Origin: Mycobacterium alsense
GTDB lineage: Bacteria > Actinomycetota > Actinomycetes > Mycobacteriales > Mycobacteriaceae
DNA length: 48,483 nucleotides
Direction: 5' to 3'
Assembly: GCF_002086635.1 (NCBI RefSeq)
Contig: NZ_MVHD01000045.1
Span: 1-48,483 of the forward strand
The notes under the pieces are model-generated. The model did no database searches, was not told the DNA's origin, and worked only from the letters and a program-made list of their open reading frames with translations. Both the position numbers and the translations under genes were made by a program. Within the stretch, counting starts at the first letter, position 1. Each line of letters starts with the position of its first letter. This document shows, piece by piece, positions 15,598 through 24,789 of this stretch.

Positions 15598-16392
15598 TCA
15601 GTAGCCGCTGAGCAATCGGCGCACCCGGCCCAAGATTTCGGGCCCGGCGTCGCTGCAAATCCGCGACGGATCGCCGGGGCGTCGGCCCCATAGCAGCAAG
15701 ACCCGCGCGGCGGCATCGGTTTCCAGCGTGGCCGGCCCCTCGGGGCCGGCCATCGCAATCGTGGTGTGTTCGGCGTCGGCGCTGATCGCCACGTCGTCGG
15801 TGTTGCGAACCCGCAGCCGGGCCTCGATTCGCTCCCCCGGGCGCAGCCGTTCGGCGCCCTTGGCGAGCAGCGGGCGCCCGACCGCCACGACGCTGTGCGA
15901 GGTCATCCAGGGCTCGGCGAGCGGGGCCCCGACTCGGAGGTCGCTATCTCCGGTGATGTCCCAGCCGTGCAGGACGAGCTCCTCGCGCATGTGCTCGGCG
16001 AACCAGGGCACCTTCATGGTGCGGCCGGTCCACGCGACGTCGGTGTCCGCCGACACGCCCTCCGCCGCGGCGGCGACCTCGTCCAGCGCTGCCATCCGGT
16101 CGTGCAGCGCGTCCCAGAGGTCCGCGTCACTCAGGGCGCGCAGCGGGTCCTCACGTTCGGCGAAGCCGCGGGTGCCGACGGGTTCGCCCCGGAGGTGAGC
16201 CCCCAGCACCCGGGCGAGCTCCTCGGCGTTGCCGGCCTGATGGGCCACGATGTCGCGGACCGTCCACGCCTCGCACCAGGTGCCGGCGTCGGGCCTGCGC
16301 CGCTGCACGGCCTCGGTGAACGGCCGCCATTCGGGGAATCGCTCGTCGTCGATGCGTCGGCGCACCCTCTGGGGGTACCCATCGCGCCCCAT
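15598..16392 (-). CDS. Maleylpyruvate isomerase/mycothiol-dependent (TIGR03083-like) protein
   Basis: A 264-residue protein of the DinB-like, mycothiol-dependent maleylpyruvate isomerase superfamily. The N-terminal four-helix metal-binding domain shows the family helix TWCEAWTVRDIVAHQAGNAE with its His, and a second His in FAEHMREELVLHGWDIT. The C-terminal about 100 residues form a separate domain (sterol-carrier-like in related proteins). These proteins usually act as mycothiol-dependent transferases or detoxification enzymes; the substrate here is unknown. It lies between TB8.4 and fbiC, where M. tuberculosis has no gene. ATG 16392 is the first good start. Confidence 0.82.
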   Translation of the reverse strand: MGRDGYPQRVRRRIDDERFPEWRPFTEAVQRRRPDAGTWCEAWTVRDIVAHQAGNAEELARVLGAHLRGEPVGTRGFAEREDPLRALSDADLWDALHDRMAALDEVAAAAEGVSADTDVAWTGRTMKVPWFAEHMREELVLHGWDITGDSDLRVGAPLAEPWMTSHSVVAVGRPLLAKGAERLRPGERIEARLRVRNTDDVAISADAEHTTIAMAGPEGPATLETDAAARVLLLWGRRPGDPSRICSDAGPEILGRVRRLLSGY

Positions 16393-16493
16393 CGCGCCTC
16401 ATCCAGCCGCGAGGGTCCGCAAATTGCCTGAATTACGGCGTGTCGCCGTGCAGACAGGCGTGGTCGCGGTGAGGGGCGATGAGGGGGTGGGGG

Positions 16494-19100
16494 TTACGCC
16501 GCGAGCGGGGCGTAGGTCGTGGTGCGCTGGCGCGCGGGGCGCCCGATGCCCTCGGCGATCGCGGTCAGCTCCGCCACGGTCTTCGACGACCCGTGCTCCG
16601 AACCGGCCATCCGCGAGATGGTCTCCTCCATCAGGGTGCCGCCCAGGTCGTTGGCGCCGCCGTTGAGCATCACCCGAGTGCGCTCGACGCCGAGCTTGAC
16701 CCAGCTGGTCTGGATGTGGGAGATGCGGCCGTGCAACATGATTCGCGCCAGCGCGTGCACGGCCCGGTTGTCGCGGTGGCTGGGCCCTGGTCGCGCCGCG
16801 CCGGCCAGGTACAGCGGCGAGTTCTGGTGCACGAACGGCAACGGCACGAACTCGGTGAAACCGCCCGTGCGGTCCTGGATCCGGCGCAGCACGTTCAGGT
16901 GGGCGACCCAGTGCCCCGGGCTGTCGACGTGCCCGTACATCATCGTCGACGACGACCGCAGGCCCACCTCGTGCGCGGTGGTCACGATGTCGATCCACAT
17001 CGACGTCGGCAGCTTGCCCTTGGTGAGCACCCAGCGCACCTCGTCGTCCAGGATCTCGGCCGCGGTGCCCGGGATGGTGTCGAGGCCGGCCTCGCGCAGG
17101 CTGGTCAGCCACTCGCGAATGCTCAACCCGCTCTTGGTGACGCCGTTGGCGATCTCCATCGGCGAAAACGCGTGCACGTGCATCGACGGCACACGGGCCT
17201 TGACCGCGCGCACCAGGTCGGCGTACCCGGTGACCGGCAGCTCGGGATCGATGCCGCCCTGCATGCACACCTCGGTCGCACCCTCGACGTGGGCCTCCCA
17301 CGCGCGGTCGGCCACCTCCTCGGTGGACAGCGAATACGCGTCGGCGTCACCCTTGCGTTGCGCGAACGCGCAGAACCGGCAGCCGGTGTAGCAGATGTTG
17401 GTGAAGTTGATGTTGCGGTTCACGACGAACGTCACGTCGTCACCGACGGCGTCGCGGCGCAGCGAATCCGCCAGCGCGGCAACGGCTTCCAGGGCGGGGC
17501 CGTCCGCGGTCGCCAGCGCGAGGTACTCGGCGTCGGTGCAGCCGGCGGGATCGCGTTCGGCCGAGGCCAGCGCGGCGAGCACGTCGGTGTCTAGGCGTTC
17601 CGGCGCTTTGGCGCCTTGCGCGGCCAGCTCGTGCACGCGCGCCCGGATCGACTCCCAATCGCCGAAGGCGCTCTGCAGGTCGCTGCGCGCCTCGGTGTTG
17701 CGGCCCTCGGTGTCGATCGCCGCGTGCAGGTCGACCCGGCCGGCGGACTCCACGTCGTCGGGTTCCTGCCATGGCCTGCCGACAGGATTGACGTCGCGGG
17801 CCAGGCCGGTGGCCGGATCGGCAAGGGCCGCAACGTGTCCGGACACTCGCGGGTCGATCCATGCGGCGCCGGCCTGCACGTATTTGGGCTGGGCGGTCAA
17901 CCGCTGCACCAGGTCGTAGCCGGCCTCGGCGGTCACGGCGGCCAGCTCGTCCAGCGCGGGCCACGGCCGTTCGGGGTTGACGTGGTCGGGCGTCAGCGGC
18001 GAGACGCCGCCCCAGTCGTCGACGCCGGCCGCGACCAGCGCCAGGCACTCGTCGCGCGACACCAGATTCGGCGGCGCCTGGATGCGCATGCCGGGCCCGA
18101 GCACCAGCCGCGCGACCGCGACCGTGGCCAGGTAGTCCTCGATCCCGGCGTCGGGTACCGCGGCCATCGCGGTGTGTTCCTTGGCCCGGAAGTTCTGCAC
18201 GATCACTTCCTGGACATGCCCGAACTCCTTATGCGACTTGCGGATCGCGTGCAGGGTGTCCGCGCGTTCGGCCAGCGTCTCGCCGATGCCGACGAGCAGC
18301 CCGGTGGTGAAGGGGATGGACAGCCGCCCGGCGTCGGTGAGGGTGCGCAGGCGAACCGCCGGGTCCTTGTCCGGGCTGCCGTAGTGCGCGAGGCCCTTGG
18401 TTTCGAACAGGCGCCGCGACGTCGTCTCGAGCATCATGCCCATCGACGGCGCCACCGGCTTGAGTCGCGACATCTCCGACCAGCTCATCACGCCGGGGTT
18501 CAGGTGCGGCAGCAGCCCGGTCTCCTCGAGCACCCGGATCGCCATCGCCCGGACATAGGACAGCGTCGAGTCGTAGCCTCGTTCACCCAGCCAGTCGCGC
18601 GCCTCCGGCCAGCGGTCCTCGGGCCGGTCGCCGAGGGTGAATAGCGCCTCCTTGCAACCGAGTTCGGCCCCGCGGCGGGCGAGGTCGACGATCTCGTCGG
18701 GCTCCAGGTACATGCCGGCCCCGCGAGCGCGCAGCTTGCCCGGGACGGTGACGAACGTGCAGTAGTGGCAGGAGTCGCGGCACAGGTGGGTGACCGGGAT
18801 GAACACCTTGCGCGAATAGCTGATGGGCAGCCGGCCGCCGGGGCCGCGCCGCCCGGCCGATTCCAGGCCCGCGTCGCGCACCCGCGCCGCGCTCGCGCAC
18901 AGGTCGGCGAGGTCGTCGCCGCGGGCGGTCATCGCGATGGCCGACTCCTCGAGGTTCAGCGCCACCCCGTCGCGGGCGCGCCGCAGGACCCGGCGCAACG
19001 CCGACGCGCTGGGCTGCGGCGAGACCTTCGACGAATCCACGGCCGGGACGACGGGGCTGGGCAGAGCGACGGGCGCCGACGGCTCCGGTGTTAGCGGCAC
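16494..19100 (-). CDS. fbiC: FO synthase (F420 biosynthesis), FbiC
   Basis: An 868-residue two-domain radical-SAM enzyme that makes FO, the deazaflavin chromophore of cofactor F420, from tyrosine and the pyrimidine 5-amino-6-ribitylamino-uracil. The CofG half carries its cluster motif C-x3-C-x2-C at about residues 107-114 (CRDSCHYC). The CofH half has CYTGCRFC near 570. Length and sequence match Rv1173 (856 residues). The GTG at 19100 is chosen because the family N-terminus starts near PLTPEPSAP and a GGGGAAG element lies 11 bases upstream; the earlier ATG at 19193 would add 31 unlikely residues. An F420-dependent enzyme of the Rv1155 type lies at 42603-43046. Confidence 0.95.
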   Translation of the reverse strand: MPLTPEPSAPVALPSPVVPAVDSSKVSPQPSASALRRVLRRARDGVALNLEESAIAMTARGDDLADLCASAARVRDAGLESAGRRGPGGRLPISYSRKVFIPVTHLCRDSCHYCTFVTVPGKLRARGAGMYLEPDEIVDLARRGAELGCKEALFTLGDRPEDRWPEARDWLGERGYDSTLSYVRAMAIRVLEETGLLPHLNPGVMSWSEMSRLKPVAPSMGMMLETTSRRLFETKGLAHYGSPDKDPAVRLRTLTDAGRLSIPFTTGLLVGIGETLAERADTLHAIRKSHKEFGHVQEVIVQNFRAKEHTAMAAVPDAGIEDYLATVAVARLVLGPGMRIQAPPNLVSRDECLALVAAGVDDWGGVSPLTPDHVNPERPWPALDELAAVTAEAGYDLVQRLTAQPKYVQAGAAWIDPRVSGHVAALADPATGLARDVNPVGRPWQEPDDVESAGRVDLHAAIDTEGRNTEARSDLQSAFGDWESIRARVHELAAQGAKAPERLDTDVLAALASAERDPAGCTDAEYLALATADGPALEAVAALADSLRRDAVGDDVTFVVNRNINFTNICYTGCRFCAFAQRKGDADAYSLSTEEVADRAWEAHVEGATEVCMQGGIDPELPVTGYADLVRAVKARVPSMHVHAFSPMEIANGVTKSGLSIREWLTSLREAGLDTIPGTAAEILDDEVRWVLTKGKLPTSMWIDIVTTAHEVGLRSSSTMMYGHVDSPGHWVAHLNVLRRIQDRTGGFTEFVPLPFVHQNSPLYLAGAARPGPSHRDNRAVHALARIMLHGRISHIQTSWVKLGVERTRVMLNGGANDLGGTLMEETISRMAGSEHGSSKTVAELTAIAEGIGRPARQRTTTYAPLAA

Positions 19101-19322
19101 GTTGGTGTAACTTCCCCGCGATCCAATTTCATCCGCCCGTCCAACCTGGGAAATTCTGGGGCAGCGGTGCCATACGGGCAACAGTAGCGGCACGCCCGAG
19201 CCGGCCCGCTATCGACATCCCGGCCTCGGCGGGCGCCGCCGGGTGCCTTATCTATGCGTTTTGGCGACTTGCCCGCTAGCCAGCTGCGATCGCGATACCA
19301 TCCGTCCACAAGGAGGTGCCGG

Positions 19323-20198
19323 ATGTCGTTCCTATTCGCGGCTCCGGAGGCGCTGGCCACGGCGGCTTCGGATTTGGCCGGGATCGGTTCGACGCTCAGC
19401 ACGGCCAACGCGGCCGCCTCGGTGCCGACGTCGGCGGTGGTGGCGTCCGCCGCCGACGACGTCTCGGCTCAGGTCGCCGCGTTCCTCTCCGAGCACGGGC
19501 TGGGATATCAGCAGGTCAGTGCGCAGATCGCCAAGTTCCACGAGCAGTTCGTCCAGACCCTGACCTCGGGCGCCAACGCGTACGCCGCGGCCGAGTCCAG
19601 CGCCGCGCAAACGCTCGCGGGCGCAGGTGGCGGCATCGCCGGTGCGGCCGGCGGCGCCGTCTCCAGCGCGGTGTCCAGCGCCGCGAACCAGGTCGAGAGC
19701 GTCCTGGGCACGTTCGGCGGCGGCGTCCAGGCCGTGGCCGGCCAGGCCGCCGCGCTGTTTGGCACCACCAGCGGAATCCGCGCCCTGACCGCGGCCGGCG
19801 CGCTGCTCGCCCCGGCCGCCATGACCAACGCCGCCGCGGTGACCGCGGCGAACGCGTTCACGCCCATCGGCGCCGCGATCGAGTCCGCCTATCTCGCGAT
19901 CGAGCCGTGGGTGCAGTACGGCTTCGAGCTGGCCTCGTACGCGGCGGGGTGGGTGCCCTGGATCGGGTGGATATTGGGGCCGCAGATCATGTTCTTCTAC
20001 AACCTGTTCGAGCCCATGGTGCAGAGCGGTCTGTTCAACATCCTGGACTGGTTGGGGGGTTCGATCACGTTCGCCCAGGGGCTGAACAACTTCGCCGCGG
20101 CCACGTCGGCGTCGATCAACTATTTCATCCAGACCGAGATCAACTGGTTCTTGGGCTTCCTGCCGCCCCTGCCCCCGATCGGCGTCAACGCGCCTTAG
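19323..20198 (+). CDS. PE12: PE family protein PE12
   Basis: A 291-residue PE protein: N-terminal PE domain (residues 1 to about 95, SFLFAAPEALATAASDLAGI, with a YQQVSAQIAKFHEQF helix). A variable Ala/Gly linker follows, then a conserved hydrophobic C-terminal domain of about 110 residues (EPWVQYGFELASYAAGWVPW, TEINWFLGFLPPLPP). The C-terminal domain matches Rv1172c (PE12) and is not PGRS. A strong AAGGAGG site 6 bases before ATG 19323 fixes the start. It is divergent from fbiC, as in M. tuberculosis. It is probably exported by ESX-5; no PPE partner is adjacent. Confidence 0.9.
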   Translation: MSFLFAAPEALATAASDLAGIGSTLSTANAAASVPTSAVVASAADDVSAQVAAFLSEHGLGYQQVSAQIAKFHEQFVQTLTSGANAYAAAESSAAQTLAGAGGGIAGAAGGAVSSAVSSAANQVESVLGTFGGGVQAVAGQAAALFGTTSGIRALTAAGALLAPAAMTNAAAVTAANAFTPIGAAIESAYLAIEPWVQYGFELASYAAGWVPWIGWILGPQIMFFYNLFEPMVQSGLFNILDWLGGSITFAQGLNNFAAATSASINYFIQTEINWFLGFLPPLPPIGVNAP

Positions 20199-20201
20199 CG
20201 G

Positions 20202-20660
20202 CTAGCGCCGGCTTTGCCGCCACAGCACCCACACCGGCGGCGTCACCCCGAGCACGATCAGGACCAGCGCCCCGTAGGCCATCAGCCCCCGGCCACCCAG
20301 GATCACGTCGCCGCCCGGGCCGCCCACGCTCATCACGGCCACCGTCAGCAGCCACGTCCATAGCGGCAACGCCGCCACGCGCGCGGACCGCGCCCACAGG
20401 CCCGCCGCCCAGACGAGCGCCGCGTTGAGCAGGCCGCTGATCAGCCCACTGATGGGAAACGGAATCGCACCGATATAGGTAGGCAGCAGCAGCGCGCCGA
20501 TCAGCGCGGAGAGGATCCCGTCGACGGCCAGGAGCGCCAGGACAACGAAACGAATCGCGGGATCTGTCGCGCCGCTGTCCGGGACGGGCGCGGCGCGCGG
20601 TTTGGTTTCGATCAGGTCGGGACGCTGTCGATGTTGGAGAGAATCGAGCCGATGACCCAC
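20202..20660 (-). CDS. Small integral membrane protein (Rv1171-like)
   Basis: A protein of about 150 residues with four predicted membrane helices (IRFVVLALLAVDGILSALIG, LISGLLNAALVWAAGL, LPLWTWLLTVAVMSV, GLMAYGALVLIVLGVTPPVW) and a short polar N-terminus. Position and size match Rv1171, which lies next to mshB and PE12 in M. tuberculosis; its function is unknown. The GTG at 20660 is the only in-frame start before the first helix, and it lies inside the preceding 35-residue ORF in another frame. Translational coupling to that ORF is likely. Confidence 0.75.
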   Translation of the reverse strand: MGHRLDSLQHRQRPDLIETKPRAAPVPDSGATDPAIRFVVLALLAVDGILSALIGALLLPTYIGAIPFPISGLISGLLNAALVWAAGLWARSARVAALPLWTWLLTVAVMSVGGPGGDVILGGRGLMAYGALVLIVLGVTPPVWVLWRQSRR

Positions 20661-20719
20661 TGAAAGCTGTCGAGCCTGTCCTGCCAGTGCTGCAGGTTGG
20701 GGTCCAGGTCGGGGTCCAT
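20612..20719 (-). CDS. 35-residue small protein ahead of the Rv1171-like gene
   Basis: An ATG at 20719 with a good AAGGA site 7 bases upstream opens an ORF encoding MDPDLDPNLQHWQDRLDSFQ and then WVIGSILSNIDSVPT, ending at 20612. The peptide is acidic and amphipathic. The ribosome site is much better than that of the following membrane protein, whose start it overlaps, so it may be a coupling leader or a small protein in its own right. It is 33 bases downstream of mshB. Function unknown. Confidence 0.6.
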   Translation of the reverse strand: MDPDLDPNLQHWQDRLDSFQWVIGSILSNIDSVPT

Positions 20720-20752
20720 GCGAATTCCTTCCGTGGCTGCCTGTTTGGCAGC

Positions 20753-21655
20753 CTACCGCGTTGCGGGGGCGGTGAAGTCAAGTCCCGCGAGCAGATCCGT
20801 CTCCCAGCCGCGCCCGTCGCGCTCCCCCGCGACGCCGCCGGCCAGCACGTAATGCTCCTCGCCAAGGATCGGCAGCGCCATGTTGTTCGACAGGGCGCAG
20901 GCCCGGCCCGTCGGCCCGACCACGACCTGGGTGGCGTGCGCGGCGAGCGCGGCGGCCTTCGCGGCCAGCGCGTCCGGGTCGGTCTCGATGACGGCGTCGA
21001 TGCCGGCGTCGGCGTAGCCGAAGTCGAACTCGTCGTATGGCGGGACGGTCCACTCGGGTAACAGGTCCTGGCGATCCAGCGCCGCCCATCCCGCGGCGAA
21101 GGCGCTGGCGGCGAACACCGCCCAGTAGAACTTCGGCACCGCCCAGGGTTCGCCGGGGTAGTCGGCGGTGCCTGCCGCGGCGACGGCGGCCGTCGTGACG
21201 GTGTGGGTGTGGACGTGGTCGGGGTGGCCGTAGCCGCCGTTGGGGTCGTAGGTCACCACGACGTGCGGGCGCTGCTCGCGAATGACGGCGACCAACGCGC
21301 CGACGGCCTCGCGCTCGTCGGCGTCGATGAACCTCTGGCGCCGCCGCGGGGGCGTGCCCGGCATGCCCGAGTCGCGCCACCGCCCCGCGCCACCGAGATA
21401 ACAGGGTGCGCCGGCGCCCAACGCGCGCAGGGCCGCGGTGAGTTCGGTGACCCGGTAGCCGCCGAGTTGGTCCGCGCGGTCGACGGCCAGCTCCGCCCAT
21501 TGGTCGCCGATGACCTCACCCTCCTCGCCGAGCGTGCAGGTCACGACCCGCACCTGCGCCCCGCGGGCGGCGTAGTGCGCGATGGTGGCGCCGTTGCTGA
21601 GGGTTTCGTCGTCGGGGTGGGCGTGGACGAACAGCAGCCGCGGGGTCTCGGGCAT
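20753..21655 (-). CDS. mshB: GlcNAc-Ins deacetylase MshB (mycothiol synthesis)
   Basis: A 300-residue zinc deacetylase, homologue of Rv1170. It removes acetate from GlcNAc-Ins to give GlcN-Ins, the substrate of MshC in mycothiol synthesis. The zinc ligands sit in HAHPDDE near the N-terminus and HPDHVHTH around residue 145. The general-base Asp is in the first motif, and YDPNGGYGHPDH is diagnostic. The ATG at 21655 has TATGGT exactly 6 bases upstream, so the mRNA is probably leaderless. It is divergent from the TetR gene at 21708, with only 52 bp between starts. Confidence 0.96.
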   Translation of the reverse strand: MPETPRLLFVHAHPDDETLSNGATIAHYAARGAQVRVVTCTLGEEGEVIGDQWAELAVDRADQLGGYRVTELTAALRALGAGAPCYLGGAGRWRDSGMPGTPPRRRQRFIDADEREAVGALVAVIREQRPHVVVTYDPNGGYGHPDHVHTHTVTTAAVAAAGTADYPGEPWAVPKFYWAVFAASAFAAGWAALDRQDLLPEWTVPPYDEFDFGYADAGIDAVIETDPDALAAKAAALAAHATQVVVGPTGRACALSNNMALPILGEEHYVLAGGVAGERDGRGWETDLLAGLDFTAPATR

Positions 21656-21661
21656 GGACGC

Positions 21662-21701
21662 ACCATACCGCGCCGCCAATAGGAACGCGGGCGGCTACTA
21701 T
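21662..21701. promoter_or_regulatory. Divergent leaderless promoters of mshB and tetR
   Basis: On the minus strand TATGGT (21667-21662) ends 6 bases before the mshB ATG. On the plus strand TACTAT (21696-21701) ends 6 bases before the tetR ATG at 21708. Both transcripts should start at the first base of the coding sequence. Confidence 0.6.
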
Positions 21702-21707
21702 CGAGAA

Positions 21708-22316
21708 ATGCCGCAGCTAGCCGAGGACCGCGCCAACGCCCGGAGCCGTCGCCGGGGCGAGGTGCTCGAGCGGGCGCTCTATGAGGCGACGCTGGCGGAA
21801 TTGGCCGAAGTCGGGTACGGCGGGCTGACGATGGAGGGGATCGCGGCGCGCGCCCACACCGGCAAGGCGGCGCTGTACCGGCGCTGGTGCAGCAAGCACG
21901 ATCTGGTGCACGCCGCCCTCGTCTACGCCCTGCCGCCGGTGCCCGAGCTGCGGTCCGGCCGCTCGGCCCGGGAGAACCTGCTGGCGGTGTTCGTCTCGCA
22001 CCGCGACATCCTGGCGGGAAAGACCGCCTTCCCCGGCATGGTGATCATCCACCAGCTGCTGCACGAGCCGGAGATGCGCGCGATCTTCGCCGACGCGGTG
22101 GTGGGCCCGCGCCTCGAGATCGTCGAGTCGATCCTGCGGGCCGCGGTCGACGACGGCGACATCGACGCCGCCACTGTCACCCCGCTGACCGCGCGGGTCG
22201 GGCCGGCGTTGATCAACCACCACTTCCTGCTCACCGGCGAACCGCCGACCCGGCGGGAGCTGGAGCTGGTCGTCGACACCGTGATCCCGCCGCGACGGCG
22301 CGCGGCCGGCGGCTGA
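21708..22316 (+). CDS. TetR family regulator (Rv1167c-like)
   Basis: A 202-residue TetR protein. The helix-turn-helix spans about residues 20-65 (LYEATLAELAEVGYGGLTME, then TGKAALYRRWCSKHDLVHAA). The C-terminal ligand domain carries HRDILAGKTAFPGMVIIHQL and resembles the TetR_C_11/16 type. Position matches Rv1167c. It is divergent from mshB and may control it or itself; no operator palindrome is obvious in the 52-bp gap. ATG 21708 is fixed by the -10 hexamer 6 bases before it. Confidence 0.9.
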   Translation: MPQLAEDRANARSRRRGEVLERALYEATLAELAEVGYGGLTMEGIAARAHTGKAALYRRWCSKHDLVHAALVYALPPVPELRSGRSARENLLAVFVSHRDILAGKTAFPGMVIIHQLLHEPEMRAIFADAVVGPRLEIVESILRAAVDDGDIDAATVTPLTARVGPALINHHFLLTGEPPTRRELELVVDTVIPPRRRAAGG

Positions 22317-22330
22317 TCTGCCGGGGTTTC

Positions 22331-24655
22331 TTAACCCATCACCACCGGCGGCGGGGTGCTGACCGATCCGGTGAACAGCCCGGCCAGGTCGGCGCCGAAC
22401 GCCAGGCTCTGGTTGAAGATGCCCTCCAGGCCGCCGATGTTGCCCGCGTTGAAGACCTGCGCGGCGCTGCCGGTCAGGAACAGCGCGGGGACCTGCGTTC
22501 CGGTCAGCAGGGAGTTGACCGTCTGTTCCCCGGTGGATATGAACAGGTTGCCCACGTTGAAGAGCCGGTTGAGCGCCCCGTTGAGGGCGCTGTTGGTGCC
22601 GAACGTGCTCGTCTCCCAAGCGATCTCGCTGGCGAGCAGGTTCGTGTTGAAGTTCGTCTCGGCCGTGACCAGGTTGTTGACGAACGCGATCTGGCCCGAC
22701 GCCAGCCCCTGCAGCCCGGCGATCGGCGCGGCCACCAGCGCCGCCCCCGTCGCGGGCAGTCCGGCGAACAGCGACCCGTTGAGGGCACCGGTGAGCGACG
22801 CCTGCAGGCCCAGGCCGTTGATGGCCGCACCCAGGGACGCCTGCAGCGAGCCGTTGCCGGTCAACGCGCCGACCACGCCCTCGACGACGTTGAGGTCCCA
22901 CAGGAACTTGTCGTCGGCGGCGCCCAGGATGCCACCGAGCGCGCCGCCGCCGATGATGTTGGCGGGGTTGCCGACCAGGAGGCTCGCCAGGATGGCGCCG
23001 CCCGCGGGAAGCTGCGCCCCGAGCAGGCTGTCGAAGGTCACCTCGCCGGTGCCCAGCACCATGTTCCAGAAGTTGAAGAAGCTGTCCAGCGTGCCGCCGA
23101 CGGCGCCGGTGCCGCCGAACAGGGCCGTCTCCAGCGCCGTCTCCTGGGCCACCAGGGCCGCGTTGAAGCCGAGCTCGTTGGTGATCAGGGCCGTGTTGAA
23201 GCCGAGCTCCATCGCCTGCAACTGCGCGAAGAAGGCGGCGGGTGAGGCCGCGGTGAACAACGCCTGGAACGGCGCCACCAGATTGGCCAGCAGCGTGGGC
23301 AGCCCCGAAAGCCCAAGGGCCAGACCGCCATTCAGCGCGGCGTTGAGCTGGGCGCTCAGGCCGGACAGTCCGGCGCTGATGCTGACGCCCAGGCTCGGGC
23401 TGAAGCCGAAGGCGCCGCCCAGGGCGGCCAGTGCGGCGTTCAGGTTGGCCGGCAGCGCGAAGCCGAAGCCGCCCGTCAGGCCGGGCAGGTTGCCGAACAG
23501 CGACGCGCCCGTCTGCAACAGACCGGACAGCCCGGCGCCCAGGCCCGACAGGCTGCCGCCGAAGCCGCCCGACAGCGCCGCGTTCAAAGCACCGTTGATC
23601 GCGCCGTTCAGCCCCGGCAGCCCGGCGCCCAGGCTGGTCACCAGCGCACCCCCGGTCTGCGCCAATCCCGACAGCCCGCTGTTGATGTCCGCCGCCAGCG
23701 TCGCGCCGAGCGGCCCCAGCCCCGCGAGGCTGCCGCCGATGTTGAAGCCGCCCGACAGCGCGGCGTTGATCGCGCCGCTCAGGCCCGACAGGCCCCCGCC
23801 CAGGCTGGCCTGCAGCCCCGGCAGCATGGCGGCGAAACCACCCGAAAGGGCGGGCAGCGCGGCGCTCAAACCCGTTGCCAGGCCGGCGATTCCGGCATTG
23901 AAGCTGTTTGACAGCGCCGCCCCGGTCTGCGCCAGCGCCGACAGCCCACCGTTGAAGTTCGCCGCCAGCGCCGCACCGAGCGGCGCCAACCCCGCGAGGC
24001 TGCCGCCCAGGCTGCCCGACAAAGCGGCATTGAGCGAACCGCCCAGCCCGGACAGCCCGCCGTTGAGGCTGGCCTGCAGGCCCGGCAGGGCGGCGTCGAA
24101 GCCGCCCGAAAGCCCGGACAGCCCGGTGCCGATGTTGGTCGCCAGCGCCCCGCCGGTCTGCGCCAGCGCCGACAGCCCGCCGTTGACCTGCGTCGCGATG
24201 GCCGAGCCGAGTGGCGCCAGCCCCAGCACGTTCGCACCGAAGCTGGCCGACACCGCGGCATTGAGCGAGGCGCCCAGCCCGGCGAGCTCGGCGCTCAGGG
24301 TCGCCCCCAGCGCCCCCAGCCCACCGCTGATGTCGATGGCGGCGGCGGGCAAGGCGTTCGCCAGGGTCTGCACGACGTTTACCTCGGCGGCGGCATACGT
24401 GCCGGCCCCCGCGGCCAAATTCTGCACGAACTGCTGGTGGAACACCGCCGCCTGCGCGCTGAGCTGTTGGTAGCCCGCCGCGTGCGAGGAAAACAGCGCC
24501 GCAATTTGCGCCGAAACCTCGTCGGCGGCGGCGGGCAGCACCCCCGTGGTCGCGGCGGCCGCCGCGGTGTTGGCCGACCCGATGAGGGAACCGATATTCG
24601 CCAAATTCGATGCCGCATCGGCGATTAGCTCCGGCCCCGCAATGAGAAACGACAC
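22331..24655 (-). CDS. Long PE protein with Leu/Gly/Ala repeats and C-terminal module
   Basis: A 774-residue PE protein: PE domain at 1-95, then repeat units between about 144 and 370 rich in SGLxxALPGLQASL and APLGAAL-type helices. A more divergent repeat tail follows to about 470. Two related modules follow, at about 478-580 (ELGFNTALITNELGFNAAL) and 651-764 (NFNTNLLASEIAWETSTFG, NALNRLFNVGNL-like). The last module is shared with the neighbouring PE protein. The GTG start at 24655 has GGGGAGG about 6-7 bases upstream. No PGRS motif and no PPE partner. Together with the next gene it occupies the PE11/PPE17 position of M. tuberculosis. Probably exported by ESX-5; function unknown. Confidence 0.82.
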   Translation of the reverse strand: MSFLIAGPELIADAASNLANIGSLIGSANTAAAAATTGVLPAAADEVSAQIAALFSSHAAGYQQLSAQAAVFHQQFVQNLAAGAGTYAAAEVNVVQTLANALPAAAIDISGGLGALGATLSAELAGLGASLNAAVSASFGANVLGLAPLGSAIATQVNGGLSALAQTGGALATNIGTGLSGLSGGFDAALPGLQASLNGGLSGLGGSLNAALSGSLGGSLAGLAPLGAALAANFNGGLSALAQTGAALSNSFNAGIAGLATGLSAALPALSGGFAAMLPGLQASLGGGLSGLSGAINAALSGGFNIGGSLAGLGPLGATLAADINSGLSGLAQTGGALVTSLGAGLPGLNGAINGALNAALSGGFGGSLSGLGAGLSGLLQTGASLFGNLPGLTGGFGFALPANLNAALAALGGAFGFSPSLGVSISAGLSGLSAQLNAALNGGLALGLSGLPTLLANLVAPFQALFTAASPAAFFAQLQAMELGFNTALITNELGFNAALVAQETALETALFGGTGAVGGTLDSFFNFWNMVLGTGEVTFDSLLGAQLPAGGAILASLLVGNPANIIGGGALGGILGAADDKFLWDLNVVEGVVGALTGNGSLQASLGAAINGLGLQASLTGALNGSLFAGLPATGAALVAAPIAGLQGLASGQIAFVNNLVTAETNFNTNLLASEIAWETSTFGTNSALNGALNRLFNVGNLFISTGEQTVNSLLTGTQVPALFLTGSAAQVFNAGNIGGLEGIFNQSLAFGADLAGLFTGSVSTPPPVVMG
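23552..24226 (-). repeat. Tandem protein-level repeats in the long PE gene
   Basis: Three degenerate units begin at residues 144, 220 and 310 (each with AxLGPLG/APLG, then a SALAQTGxAL segment). They are 60-90 residues each and encode LSGGF, NAALSG and ASLGGGLSGL-type helices. The copies differ at many bases, pointing to old duplication. Confidence 0.7.
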
Positions 24656-24760
24656 TCTGACCTCCCCGGCTCAGCGCGAACTGAACGCAATCCCCCCCTT
24701 TGCCCATTGGGCGGGTTTCGCGATGGCCGAAGCGTATCGAAATGGCACGCTGAAAATGCC

Positions 24761-24789
24761 TATTTGCAATAACTAACGAATGCAAATAG
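24761..24789. promoter_or_regulatory. 9-bp inverted repeat upstream of the long PE gene
   Basis: TATTTGCA at 24761-24768 and TGCAAATA at 24781-24788 are perfect inverted arms (nine pairs counting C24760 with G24789) around a 12-base AT-rich spacer, in an AT-rich island about 105 bases before the PE start. A second pair, TAACGAAT at 24774 and ATTCGTTA at 24813, overlaps it. It is probably a regulator site; it lacks a U run and is not a clear terminator. Confidence 0.45.

Noticed and set aside
22331..24655. Internal repeats of the PE genes as a CRISPR array
   Set aside because: The units are unequal, coding, degenerate and in frame, with no constant repeat plus variable spacer pattern and no cas genes.
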